Under the pieces are notes generated by a model, which was not told the origin of the DNA, made no database searches, and saw nothing but the letters and a program-made list of their open reading frames with translations. Source: JAAXQD01 sp035529735 (GTDB lineage Bacteria > Desulfobacterota > Desulfobacteria > Desulfobacterales > UBA11574). Taken from it: DNA of 64,000 nt. Below, one piece after another: positions 27,667 to 36,358 of the stretch. Where the stretch lies: assembly GCA_035529735.1 (NCBI GenBank), contig DATKWE010000023.1:3387-67386 (forward strand). The letters run 5' to 3'. Made by a program: the position numbers and the translations under genes. How positions within the stretch are numbered: the first letter of the stretch is position 1; each line of letters opens with the position of its first letter.

Positions 27667-28767
27667 TTAATATGAAAACGGCCACAGGTTGAAATAGTTT
27701 TTCATTTGCCACCACCGATAGGCCAAACCGTTGGGTTCAAATATCATAAACACACAGATGGCCAAACCAAAAACGGCCTCCTTGATAAACAGGAAGTCAA
27801 CCAAAAGCTTGGGATAGATATCGGCCAGCGGTATGACGGCCAGCTGCAACATCTCCATGACGACGACCATGAACACCGCCCCGAATATGGTTCCGTGTAT
27901 GGAACCGACCCCGCCGATGAGGATCACACCCACCAGCCACAGAGACCAAAACCAGGGAAAGTGCTCGGGGCTTATGGCAGCAAGGTTGCTGATCCAGAAT
28001 GCCCCCGCAACGCCCCCAATAAACCCTGCCACGTAAAAGGCCAGAAGTTTATACTTGATAACATTTATTCCCATGACCTCCGCAGAAATGTCATTGTCCC
28101 TTATGGCAATCCAGGCCCGGCCCACCCTGGACCTAATCAGATTGAGCACGCCGATGACACAAACAATCACCAAAACAAGCATCATGAAATAGACCTTAAG
28201 GTCACTGTCGATAATCCACGGTCCGACCTTGATGGTCCCCGGAGGCAAAGAAAAGGCCTGTCCCCGTCCGCCGATCTGGCTCACATATCCCGTAATAATA
28301 AAATCTACGGTGATGAACTGAGCGGCCATGGTGGTTAATATCAGATAAAATCCTTTGACCCTGGCGCAAGGGAGTCCAAAGAGTACACTCCATGCGCCGG
28401 ATACAATTGCCGCAATGAGGATGCTGATAGGATAGGCAAGACCCCAGTCCATCAATATTTTCGGCCAGGGAAACTCAAGGATAAGCAGGGTGCTGGTATA
28501 TGCGCCCACCGCGATAAATGCTGCATGACCCAGGGTTATCTGACCGCAGAAGCCGATCAAAAGCTGTACGCCGATAGCACCGAGGATGGTATATCCAACC
28601 AAATTTAGGATGCTGAGCACATAAGAATCGGCCACCAGAGGAATGATGACAAACAGGATGATTAAGAGCAGTATCATTTTGGCTTTGATAAATTTCGTCT
28701 GCCACCAGGCATGATCCTGAACATAATTTTGGTGGTAGACACCGCATGGAAGCCAGGTTGTTGACAT
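27667..28767 (-). CDS. livM: Branched-chain-type ABC permease LivM
   Basis: A 366-aa permease with about nine to ten hydrophobic segments after a hydrophilic 30-residue N-terminus. The family signatures LLIGFCGQITLGHAAFIAVGAYT and GIGAVFMVVV-like C-terminal region (GSIHGTIFGAVFMVVVMEML) are present, along with the AWIAIRDNDISAEVMGIN coupling region. It pairs with LivH to form the membrane channel. It is separated from livH by a 94-base repeat-bearing gap. Confidence 0.92.
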   Translation of the reverse strand: MSTTWLPCGVYHQNYVQDHAWWQTKFIKAKMILLLIILFVIIPLVADSYVLSILNLVGYTILGAIGVQLLIGFCGQITLGHAAFIAVGAYTSTLLILEFPWPKILMDWGLAYPISILIAAIVSGAWSVLFGLPCARVKGFYLILTTMAAQFITVDFIITGYVSQIGGRGQAFSLPPGTIKVGPWIIDSDLKVYFMMLVLVIVCVIGVLNLIRSRVGRAWIAIRDNDISAEVMGINVIKYKLLAFYVAGFIGGVAGAFWISNLAAISPEHFPWFWSLWLVGVILIGGVGSIHGTIFGAVFMVVVMEMLQLAVIPLADIYPKLLVDFLFIKEAVFGLAICVFMIFEPNGLAYRWWQMKNYFNLWPFSY

Positions 28768-28783
28768 AAAAAAACTCCGTTTT

Positions 28784-28860
28784 TGGGTTACGAGTTGCGG
28801 GTTACGGGTTGTGTTACAGTCCTTTTAACCCGTAACGCGTGACACAAAACTCGCAACGCG
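28784..28860. repeat. Word-like repeat with hairpin between livH and livM
   Basis: Repeated words of the form GGGTTACG/GAGTTGCG fill the gap. TTACGGGTT (28802) and AACCCGTAA (28827) form a nine-base stem, and GTGTTAC/GTGACAC words flank it. The T-run is absent, so it is not an obvious terminator. Confidence 0.55.
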
Positions 28861-28861
28861 G

Positions 28862-29746
28862 TTAGACGCGTTCAATCCGCTCCCATCCCCATAACCCATG
28901 GGGTTTGAAGAGCAGGAAGACCGCCATGAATGCAAAAGGGGCGACCTCTTTTACACCGCCGGGGAAATATCTATCCAGATATGCCCCACAGAGGTTCTGT
29001 AATACGCCGATGGTAATTCCACCCACAATAGCGCCGGGTACGGAATTTAGCCCCCCCAGCACCACCGCAGGGAGAACCAACAGACCAAGGTACCCCACGG
29101 ATATGTTGAGCCCGTTGATGTTACCCAAAAGGGTCCCGCCGACACCGGCCGCCATGAAAGCGATTGCCCAGGCTGCCGCATAGACGAATCTGGCACTCAC
29201 GCCAAGGGAGAGCGCGGCCATCTCATCGTCGGCTGTGGCCTGCATGGCAAGGCCCCACCGGGTATATTTAAAAAAGCAGACAAAAATGATTAAAAGAATG
29301 ATGGCGGCCACAAAACTCCAAAGATACGCTTGACCAACAATGACGGGTCCTATGTGAATCGGCTCCATTGAAAATACCGGTGGGTCGAATACACGGGTAT
29401 CCGTACCCCATATAAATTCCACCGTTCCTTTAAAGAAAAATGAAAGACCTACGGTTACCATAATCACCGTTAGAACGGGTTGGCCGATGAGCTTGTCCAG
29501 AAAAATCCTTTCGGTCAGTATCCCCAGAACCAGTCCTACAATCAGGGAAAGTAAAAGTGACAGTAAAAAGGGAATGCCCATTGAATAAAAGCTTAAGGAA
29601 ACATAAGCCCCGATGAGCGTCAGTTCGCCCATGGCCAGATTCAGCACACCGGAACATTTATATATCAACACCCATCCAAGGGCGACCAGAGCATAGATGC
29701 CGCCAACCATAATGCCCGTGGTAACGGTCATCAAAAAAAGTTCCAT
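28862..29746 (-). CDS. livH: Branched-chain-type ABC permease LivH
   Basis: A 294-aa permease with about eight hydrophobic segments. GGIYALVALGWVLIYKCSGVLNLAMGELTLIGAY at the N-terminus (the typical LivH opening) and LPAVVLGGLNSVPGAIVGG near the end identify the family. Forms the channel with LivM. It starts 25 bases after the acyl-CoA synthetase stop. Confidence 0.92.
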   Translation of the reverse strand: MELFLMTVTTGIMVGGIYALVALGWVLIYKCSGVLNLAMGELTLIGAYVSLSFYSMGIPFLLSLLLSLIVGLVLGILTERIFLDKLIGQPVLTVIMVTVGLSFFFKGTVEFIWGTDTRVFDPPVFSMEPIHIGPVIVGQAYLWSFVAAIILLIIFVCFFKYTRWGLAMQATADDEMAALSLGVSARFVYAAAWAIAFMAAGVGGTLLGNINGLNISVGYLGLLVLPAVVLGGLNSVPGAIVGGITIGVLQNLCGAYLDRYFPGGVKEVAPFAFMAVFLLFKPHGLWGWERIERV

Positions 29747-29771
29747 TTTCTGTTCTACCTTTCCATCGATG

Positions 29772-31739
29772 TTATGGGTTATGGTCCAAAGGTTCTATCT
29801 TTCTAATGTGAAGATCGATGTTAATGTGTGCCTGTCTCCCGTCTTCATACCTGACCGTGGTATCGATATGCACGTTATCATCGTCAGAATAGAGGGCGTC
29901 CACAATTTCCTGATACCTTTTCTCAACAAAAGCCCGCCGAAGTTTGCGCGTTCGTGTAAGTTCATCATCATCTGCATCGAATTCCTTGTAAAGGTTGATG
30001 AACTTTTTGACTCTGGCGGCTTCCGGGAGATCATTGTTGGCCTGACGTATCTGCGCTTCCACCAGGTTGTAGACGTCGGGAATCTGGGATAGTTCCTGAT
30101 AGCTCGTATAATTGATCTTTTTTTCATCCGCCCATTTGCCCGCCACGGCGTAATCGATACAGATGACTGCGGTGACATATTCCCGCTGGTCTCCGATGAC
30201 CCATGAATCTCTCACATATGGGCTGAATTTCATGCGGGTTTCCAGATACTGGGGAGAGAAAGGTTTTCCGTCTCTAAGGGTAAAGACGTCCTTGGTACGA
30301 TCAAAGACAACCAGGTGACCGTCATCATCGATAAACCCTTTGTCACCGGAGTACAACCACCCGTCCTTCAGGGTCTCTTTGTCCGCTTCCGGGTTTTTAT
30401 AATAACCCAGAAAAACCGACGGGCTTCGGGTAAGAATCTCTCCTTCTTCGGTGATCTTTATTTCCGTTTCCGGGATCGGATGGCCCACGGTATCAAATTT
30501 TATGTCTCCGGAGCGATGCACCACCGAAATTCCGGCGACTTCGGTCTGACCGTAAATCTGTTTGAGATTGACCCCAAGGGCATGAAAAAAACGAAAGTGG
30601 TCCGGCCCCATGGCCGCCCCGCCGGTATAGGCATTTCGGACACGAGACAGACCGAGATGATCTTTAACTTTATTCTGGACCGTAATCGATGCCAACCATC
30701 CCAAAAATGCCCAGTACCAAGGTATGGTTTTTTTCTGAAACTTAAGATCTGCCACATGATAACCGATCTTGGTGGAGAACTCATAGCATTTCCGTTTGAT
30801 CCAGGTGGAATCCAAATACTTAACCTGGACTGTCCGGGTCATCTGCTCGTACATCCGCGGAGGGGCGAACATCACATGGGGGCCGATTTCTCTGATATTA
30901 TCCTGAGCGGTTTCAGACGCCTCGGGGAAATTGATGGTGTATCCCACCTGTAGACCGCAGGAGATCGACATCATCTGTTCTCCGATCCAGGCAAAGGGGA
31001 GATAAGAGACATAATCATCCGTAGGCCTGCAAGGATCCACAGCCATGAGGTGCTGGCCCATGGTCAACATGTTATTGTGGGAAAGGAGTGCGCCTTTGGG
31101 GCGTGAGGTGGTTCCGGAAGTATAAAACAGTAGAGCTACTTCGTCTCCGTGGCCTTTATCGATCATCTCTTTGAATAACTGCGGCTGTTGTTGTTCCAGT
31201 TCCCGGCCCAGCTCCTGAACTTCCGTGAGGCTGATCAGATAGTCTTCATTATAGTTTCGCATCCCTTTTGGATCATCCCAGATAATCTTTTTCAGCCTGG
31301 GACATTCATTAAAAATAGAGATGGCCTTGTCTACTTCCTCTTGACCTTCACCGAATATAAATTTGGTGTCTGAATGGTCAATGATATACTTGACTTCCTC
31401 GATCAAGGAGTCCTGGAACAGCCATACACCCACACCTCTGGCACAAAGCGCGGCCATTTCCGCCCAAAGACCTTCCGGGCGATTGTCCCCGATCATGGCG
31501 ACCTTGTCCCCTTCTTCGAGGCCTAAACGAACGAGACCCAGCGCCAAATATTTGACATTTTCCAAATAATCATGCCAGGTAATGGGCCGCCATATGCCAA
31601 ACTCCTTCTCCCGCATGACCACCCTGCCCTTTCCGTATTCGGTGGCTTTTTCATAAAATAATTTGGGGATGGTCAGATCTTTTGTAACTTCAATATGGTA
31701 TTTGCTGTTATTCTGATCTGTTTTATCTTCTTGTTGCAT
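29772..31739 (-). CDS. Long-chain-type acyl-CoA synthetase within the liv operon
   Basis: A 655-aa AMP-forming ligase. The phosphate loop FYTSGTTSRPKGALLSH is intact, as are IYGQTEVAGIS, GWLYSGDKGFIDDDGH and the late TRTRKLRR lysine region, as in the FadD15-like long-chain group. It would activate a carboxylic acid to acyl-CoA. Its ATG lies inside the end of livG (17-base overlap) with GAGG upstream, showing tight coupling to the transporter. The likely logic is uptake of an organic acid followed by immediate CoA trapping. Confidence 0.92.
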   Translation of the reverse strand: MQQEDKTDQNNSKYHIEVTKDLTIPKLFYEKATEYGKGRVVMREKEFGIWRPITWHDYLENVKYLALGLVRLGLEEGDKVAMIGDNRPEGLWAEMAALCARGVGVWLFQDSLIEEVKYIIDHSDTKFIFGEGQEEVDKAISIFNECPRLKKIIWDDPKGMRNYNEDYLISLTEVQELGRELEQQQPQLFKEMIDKGHGDEVALLFYTSGTTSRPKGALLSHNNMLTMGQHLMAVDPCRPTDDYVSYLPFAWIGEQMMSISCGLQVGYTINFPEASETAQDNIREIGPHVMFAPPRMYEQMTRTVQVKYLDSTWIKRKCYEFSTKIGYHVADLKFQKKTIPWYWAFLGWLASITVQNKVKDHLGLSRVRNAYTGGAAMGPDHFRFFHALGVNLKQIYGQTEVAGISVVHRSGDIKFDTVGHPIPETEIKITEEGEILTRSPSVFLGYYKNPEADKETLKDGWLYSGDKGFIDDDGHLVVFDRTKDVFTLRDGKPFSPQYLETRMKFSPYVRDSWVIGDQREYVTAVICIDYAVAGKWADEKKINYTSYQELSQIPDVYNLVEAQIRQANNDLPEAARVKKFINLYKEFDADDDELTRTRKLRRAFVEKRYQEIVDALYSDDDNVHIDTTVRYEDGRQAHINIDLHIRKIEPLDHNP

Positions 31740-32544
31740 AGAGGTCCTCATCACCCAGGTAGGCCTTAATCACCTCAGGATGATTCTGGACTTCCTCAGG
31801 TGTACCGTCGATAATCATGTTGCCGAAATTGAGAACAAAAACATGATCGGAAAGATCCATAACCACACCCATGTCATGCTCTACCAGAATACAGGTGACT
31901 TTCCAGCGTTCTTCTTCATTAATGTCTATTACAAAGCGGGCCATGTCCTCCACTTCTTCGAGATTGAGTCCGGCCAGTGGTTCATCCAGAATTAATAGTT
32001 CAGGGTCCAGAGCCAGTGCCCGGCCGAGTTCCACACGTTTCTGCAGTCCATACGGCAGCATCCCCACAGGTTTATGCCGGATATGTTGAATCTCCAAGAG
32101 ATCGATGATCTCTTCCTCAATAAAGTTTCGGTGTTCGATCTCTTCCCGGGCGGTTTTGCCGACATATATGGATCCGCTGATAATGCCTGATTTTAAATGG
32201 ATATGTCGTCCCAGACGAATGTTATCCAATACCGTCATACCGCCGAAAACCTCGACTTTCTGAAACGTTCTCGCAATACCCAATTCAGCACGCTGAAAAG
32301 GCCTGAGTTTGTCGATTTTTTTTTGTTTGTAATAGATATTCCCCTGTTGCGGGGTATAAAGACCGTTGATAATATTCATCATCACCGTTTTGCCGGCGCC
32401 GTTGGGCCCGATTACAGAATGTATCTCACCTTTTCTTATTTTCAGTTTAACGCCGGCGAGGGCACATACTTTGCCGAAAAACATATGGACATCCTCGAGT
32501 TCCAACAGGACGTCATTTTCTTTTAGATCGTCTGATGCTGCCAA
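31723..32544 (-). CDS. livG: Branched-chain-type ABC transporter ATPase LivG
   Basis: A 273-aa ATPase with Walker A GPNGAGKTV, signature region LPYGLQKRVELGRAL, Walker B LLILDEPLAGLN and switch-region VEHDMGVVMDLSD. The signature departs from LSGGQ in the usual LivG way. The start is TTG with AAGGTG eight bases upstream. It is the first gene of the operon livG, acyl-CoA synthetase, livH, livM, livK, livF, lipoprotein. Confidence 0.92.
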   Translation of the reverse strand: MAASDDLKENDVLLELEDVHMFFGKVCALAGVKLKIRKGEIHSVIGPNGAGKTVMMNIINGLYTPQQGNIYYKQKKIDKLRPFQRAELGIARTFQKVEVFGGMTVLDNIRLGRHIHLKSGIISGSIYVGKTAREEIEHRNFIEEEIIDLLEIQHIRHKPVGMLPYGLQKRVELGRALALDPELLILDEPLAGLNLEEVEDMARFVIDINEEERWKVTCILVEHDMGVVMDLSDHVFVLNFGNMIIDGTPEEVQNHPEVIKAYLGDEDLYATRR

Positions 32545-32712
32545 TATTTTTCACCTTCACTGATACAATCGAAAAAAATAAATTCCTATCCGGTGGCGTT
32601 CGTTCTCCTCCGTCCACAGCGGAATAGAAATTCCGAAAAATTTAACAGGTGTTCATTCTCAAAAAAGAGTTTCGAAAACCTATTTTCTGAATATCATTCA
32701 TTTTTAATCAAG

Positions 32713-32741
32713 AGATAATATAAATATTTTCAATTATTCAA
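32713..32741 (-). promoter_or_regulatory. Possible promoter of the liv operon
   Basis: On the minus strand TTGAAT, 17-base AT-rich spacer, TTATCT, about 170 bases before the livG start. The match is modest. No gene lies in 32545-32813. Confidence 0.35.
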
Positions 32742-32813
32742 GTAAAAATCCGCTCAATCTACGAATTCAGAAAATAAATTTTTCAATTCATGATTCCGAT
32801 CTGCCGAAGTTTG

Positions 32814-32850
32814 GATAAAAAATGGGGATGCATTTTTGAACATCCCCAAA
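32814..32850 (-). terminator. Intrinsic terminator after the LOG/selenoprotein unit
   Basis: GGGGATG and CATCCCC pair across a ten-base loop, followed by ATTTTTTATCC on the minus strand. It lies beyond the MITE-like element, about 210 bases after the LOG gene stop. Confidence 0.75.
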
Positions 32851-32875
32851 CGGAGGCGTCTTTGGGTAATCACCC

Positions 32876-33060
32876 GGCGCCATTTCAAAACCTTCCGGCG
32901 AGAGATTTTTGACGCTTTTGCCGAAAAGTGCTTAGCAAAGCGTCGCATAAAATTTTGTGCTGTTTGAGGGTAATCGCCCGAGTTCTAAGAATTTATCACA
33001 GCGAGCTTAGCGCTTTGCAAAAGGCTCAAACCAACGAATGGGAGGTTTTGAAATGGCGCC
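32876..33060. mobile_element. MITE-like element with 17-bp terminal inverted repeats
   Basis: GGCGCCATTTCAAAACC (32876-32892) is perfectly repeated in inverse at 33044-33060. The match continues to 20 of 21 bases. The 185-base element carries no gene. It has internal palindromes (GACGCTTTTGC/GCAAAGCGTC in the left half) and a GGGTAATCxCCCG word both just outside the left end and inside. The right end touches the last base of the LOG gene stop codon. No target duplication is obvious. Confidence 0.6.
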
Positions 33061-33710
33061 TACAAAATAATTACTTTCTGTACGGCTTTGACAATTTCTT
33101 CAGGGTCATCCATGATCTGCAGAATTTCAAGATCTTCCGAAGATATCCGTTTTTCACCAAGCAACTTGTCTTTTATCCAGTCGATAAGCCCTGCCCAGTA
33201 TTCCGAGCCCACCAGAATTAACGGAAAAGGCTTTATGCGACGGGTTTGAATCAGCGTGACCGCTTCAAACAGTTCATCCAGGGTGCCGAAACCACCGGGA
33301 AGGATAATATAGGCACTGGCATATTTGATGAACATGACTTTGCGGATAAAAAAGTATTTAAAGTCGAGTTTAACATTTGCAAAAGGATTCGGTTCCTGCT
33401 CAAACGGAAGAATAATATTCAGCCCAACCGATGTGCCCCCTGCATCTGCGGCACCCTTGTTGGCTGCTTCCATAACACCTCCGCCCCCGCCGGTGATAAC
33501 AGAAAAGCCGTTTTTTGCAAAAAGCTCCGCTATTTCTTGAGCTTTCTTATAAACAGCATCATTCGGTTTAATTCTTGCCGAACCGAAGATGCTCACGGCA
33601 GGCCCTAAATCATGGAGGGTATCCACCCCTTCAACAAACTCTCCCATGATCTTGAAAAGCCGCCAGGGTTCCCCTAGCGTTAAATCGTCAACAACAAACT
33701 GTTTTTCCAT
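33060..33710 (-). CDS. LOG-family (TIGR00730) nucleotide phosphoribohydrolase-like protein
   Basis: A 216-aa Rossmann-type protein. The nucleotide-binding GGGGGVMEAANKGA and the catalytic PGGFGTLDE are complete. LOG enzymes cleave 5'-phosphoribose from adenine nucleotides (cytokinin-type nucleotides in plants); the bacterial substrate is not settled. The ATG at 33710 starts the usual MEKQ N-terminus. A GTG at 33767 would give a GTGA overlap with the selenoprotein stop, so coupling is possible. The stop codon is the junction with the MITE-like element, so the original 3' end may have been altered. Confidence 0.87.
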   Translation of the reverse strand: MEKQFVVDDLTLGEPWRLFKIMGEFVEGVDTLHDLGPAVSIFGSARIKPNDAVYKKAQEIAELFAKNGFSVITGGGGGVMEAANKGAADAGGTSVGLNIILPFEQEPNPFANVKLDFKYFFIRKVMFIKYASAYIILPGGFGTLDELFEAVTLIQTRRIKPFPLILVGSEYWAGLIDWIKDKLLGEKRISSEDLEILQIMDDPEEIVKAVQKVIIL

Positions 33711-33763
33711 TTTTATCCGCGACTCACTTTGATATCGACATACAGCCGACAGGCCTAAACTGC

Positions 33764-33982
33764 TCACGTCCCCCCGTTAAATCCGATGGTAACATCATCC
33801 TGATCCACAATGACCGGAACCTTGCGTATACCGTCGGAATATTTCAGCATGGTCTTCATTTGACCAGGATCCGTCTTAACGCTAAAGTAGTCGACCGCCC
33901 TGCCCTGCTTGGCAAAAGCTTCACGAGCTTGATTGGTATAGGGTCAAGTGTCTTTGCCGAAAATCAATATTTTATCAGCCAT
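33764..33982 (-). CDS. Glutaredoxin-like selenoprotein of the UXX-star type (UGA = Sec)
   Basis: A 72-codon gene interrupted by one in-frame TGA at codon 13 (33944-33946). Read through, the protein has a thioredoxin fold: strand KILIFGK, active site DT-U-PYTNQAREAF in place of the glutaredoxin CPYT, the cis-proline VPVIVD, and the final GFNGG. TGA sits exactly where the catalytic Cys is expected, and homology continues on both sides, so selenocysteine is much more likely than a mutation. GGGAGG precedes the ATG. It would reduce disulfides or related substrates. It lies just upstream of the LOG gene with touching ends. SelA/B/C genes are not in the window. Confidence 0.85.
33916..33946 (-). 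promoter_or_regulatory. Candidate bacterial SECIS hairpin
   Basis: Starting 14 bases after the UGA, AAGCU and AGCUU pair around a CGUGA loop that contains G-U, the kind of apical loop SelB recognises. Spacing is within the bacterial range. The stem is short, so support is moderate. Confidence 0.45.
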
Positions 33983-34113
33983 GGGTCCTCCCTCCCTAAG
34001 CTATAATTAATACCCGAGTACAATAAAAAATAATTTCTTGCAATTTCAGACTTTTGCAATTAATAGTCAGAAAATCACTAACAGCTATTTAATCTTTTGT
34101 CAATGATTACAGA

Positions 34114-34142
34114 TTGACAAATACCATGGCGGTTGATAAAAT
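34114..34142 (+). promoter_or_regulatory. Sigma-70-type promoter for ptsH-ptsI
   Basis: TTGACA, 17-base spacer, TAAAAT. Transcription would start near 34149, about 35 bases before the HPr ATG. This is the best promoter match seen in the window. Confidence 0.65.
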
Positions 34143-34183
34143 TTTAATGAATCTTAAGGGGGCGTTCTTTTCTAATTTGTACG

Positions 34184-34465
34184 ATGAACAAATCTGATAA
34201 CAGGCTTTCAAAGAGTGTTACCATTACAAACGATCTTGGCCTTCACGCAAGATCCGCAGCTCAGATAGCAAAACTCGCCCAAAACGTAAAATCAAAAGTG
34301 TGGATCATAAAGGACGGAGAAAAGGTGGATGCCGCCAGCATCATCGACATTCTTACGCTGGCCTGTGCCAAAGGATCAAAAATTACTTTAAAAATTGACG
34401 ACCAATCGGATCTTGATATTTTAAACGATATCACCCAGCTGATTGAAAGCGGCTTTGGAGAATAA
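34184..34465 (+). CDS. ptsH: HPr-family phosphocarrier protein
   Basis: A 93-aa HPr that carries phosphate on His in GLHARSAAQIAKLAQ. The regulatory-serine region is VDAASIIDILTLACAKGSKI, which keeps the helix but has Ala-Ser-Ile. The active-site loop has LHARS where most HPr have LHARP. AAGGGGG is rather far upstream of the ATG. The gene is followed six bases later by enzyme I. No sugar-specific EII gene is seen, so a regulatory phosphorelay is as likely as sugar uptake. Confidence 0.9.
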   Translation: MNKSDNRLSKSVTITNDLGLHARSAAQIAKLAQNVKSKVWIIKDGEKVDAASIIDILTLACAKGSKITLKIDDQSDLDILNDITQLIESGFGE

Positions 34466-34471
34466 CCCGGC

Positions 34472-36244
34472 ATGTTTGATACCAACAAAATGGAAATACA
34501 CCTTCACGGTATTGGTGTTTCTCCGGGAATTTGCATCGGCAAGGCATACCTGGTTGGCAAGGAAGGCGTTGATATTATTGATAAATACCACATCGGTGAA
34601 GATGATTTGCAAAACGAGATCAAACGGTTCAAATCTGCCGTAAAAAATGCCAAGGATAAACTGCAGGAAATCATTGAGTCAACGCCTGAAGGATTGCGCG
34701 AACACGCCTATATTCTTGAAACCCACAAGGTCATGCTTAAGGACAAGATGCTCTATGACAAGACGATAGAAACCATAGAAAAAGAACGGATAAACGCTGA
34801 ATGGGCGCTCAAGAAAGTCGTATCGAATGTCAAATCCATGTTTAACAATATGACGGATGCTTATTTACAGGGGCGGGCGGCCGACTTTGTACATGTATCT
34901 GAGAGCATCATGCAGAACCTTGTCGGGGCAAAAACGGTAGATATCGCCCTTATCGACAAACGGGTCATTCTGGTTGCCACAGACATCTCGCCTGCAGAAA
35001 CCAGCCAGATACAACTGGAAAAGATACAGGGGCTTGTCACCGATCTCGGCGGCAAGACATCGCATACGGGCATCATTGCCCGGACCTTTGAAATTCCCGC
35101 TGTTCAGGGCCTTGACAATGCCACCCGGACAATCAAAAACGACGATATCATCATCGTAGACGGCAATTCCGGCATTGTCATCGTCAACCCCACGGATCAG
35201 ACCCTGATAGAGTTCGAAGAACGTCAATCCAGATACGAAGAATATCGAGCAGTTATTACCAGAGACAGCCACCTTCCGGCCGAAACAACCGATGGGTTCA
35301 AACTGGAGGTTATGGGAAATATTGAACTCCCTGAAGAGGTTGTTTCCGTAATCAACTATGGTGGAGACGGAATCGGACTTTTCCGAACTGAATTTCAATA
35401 TTTAAGCCAATTCAATTTTCCCAGTGAGGATCAGCTGTTTGACCAATACAAGGATGTCATTGAAGTCATGATGCCAAAGTCCGTGACGATTCGAACCCTC
35501 GACATCAGCGGCGAAAAAGCAGTGTCTTACGCCACTAATTCTGAAGAAAGGAACCCTGTTTTAGGACTTCGTGGAATACGGTACTGTTTAAAAAAACCGG
35601 AAGTTTTCAAAACCCAGCTGCGTGCCATACTAAGGGCCTCTGCATTCGGCAAAATCAGAATTCTGTTTCCGATGATATCCTGCCAAGAAGAAGTCTTGGC
35701 GGCCAAAAAGATGTTTGCTGAGGCCGCCGATTCTCTGGATAAAGAAGGTACACCCTTTGACGGGAACATAGAGATCGGCATAATGATAGAAGTCCCTTCG
35801 GCCGCGATCATGGCGGATGTAATGGCAAAGGAAGTCGATTTCTTCAGTATCGGAACCAACGACCTTATACAGTATACCTTGGCAGTGGACAGGGTCAACA
35901 AACAGGTTGCCCACCTGTATCAGCCGCTCAACCCAGCCATTATCCGGATGATCAAACATGTTGCCGATGTCGCAAAGAACAGCGACGTGAAAGTTTTCAT
36001 GTGCGGAGAGATGGCAGGCGACCCGGTTAACATACCGATACTCTTAGGATTGGGAATTAAAAGATTGAGCATGAATCCTCAGTCAATACCGGCAGTTAAA
36101 AAGATTATTCGATCCCTCAATGTCGAAGATGCCAAACGCTTTACCAACGACGCTCTAAAAGAGACAACCGAGACGGGCGTGTTGGAACTGGTGTTTCAAA
36201 CTTACGGCAGTACACTGTTCGAAATAGGCTATGCCGAATCATAA
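34472..36244 (+). CDS. ptsI: PTS enzyme I (phosphoenolpyruvate-protein phosphotransferase)
   Basis: A 590-aa enzyme I that takes phosphate from PEP and passes it to HPr. The phospho-histidine loop is GGKTSHTGIIARTFEIPAV, the PEP-binding barrel has RTEFQYL, the IGTNDLIQYTLAVDR block and the catalytic Cys in FMCGEMAGDP. Length is normal. GGAG lies 11 bases before the first ATG; an ATG six codons later starts the conserved part. It forms one transcript with HPr. Confidence 0.97.
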   Translation: MFDTNKMEIHLHGIGVSPGICIGKAYLVGKEGVDIIDKYHIGEDDLQNEIKRFKSAVKNAKDKLQEIIESTPEGLREHAYILETHKVMLKDKMLYDKTIETIEKERINAEWALKKVVSNVKSMFNNMTDAYLQGRAADFVHVSESIMQNLVGAKTVDIALIDKRVILVATDISPAETSQIQLEKIQGLVTDLGGKTSHTGIIARTFEIPAVQGLDNATRTIKNDDIIIVDGNSGIVIVNPTDQTLIEFEERQSRYEEYRAVITRDSHLPAETTDGFKLEVMGNIELPEEVVSVINYGGDGIGLFRTEFQYLSQFNFPSEDQLFDQYKDVIEVMMPKSVTIRTLDISGEKAVSYATNSEERNPVLGLRGIRYCLKKPEVFKTQLRAILRASAFGKIRILFPMISCQEEVLAAKKMFAEAADSLDKEGTPFDGNIEIGIMIEVPSAAIMADVMAKEVDFFSIGTNDLIQYTLAVDRVNKQVAHLYQPLNPAIIRMIKHVADVAKNSDVKVFMCGEMAGDPVNIPILLGLGIKRLSMNPQSIPAVKKIIRSLNVEDAKRFTNDALKETTETGVLELVFQTYGSTLFEIGYAES

Positions 36245-36358
36245 TCTCTTCCTTTTATTCCTTTGGTATCATTATGGTTTTCATTAATTTTCCAAGGCAT
36301 CCTCGACGTTCGCTCGTTTGGGGTATAAGATCGATTTTTCACCAAGGAGAAAAAACGT

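Noticed and set aside
32754..33221. Open frames on both strands across the MITE-like element
   Set aside because: They run through the inverted repeats and have odd composition; they are by-products of the palindromic sequence.
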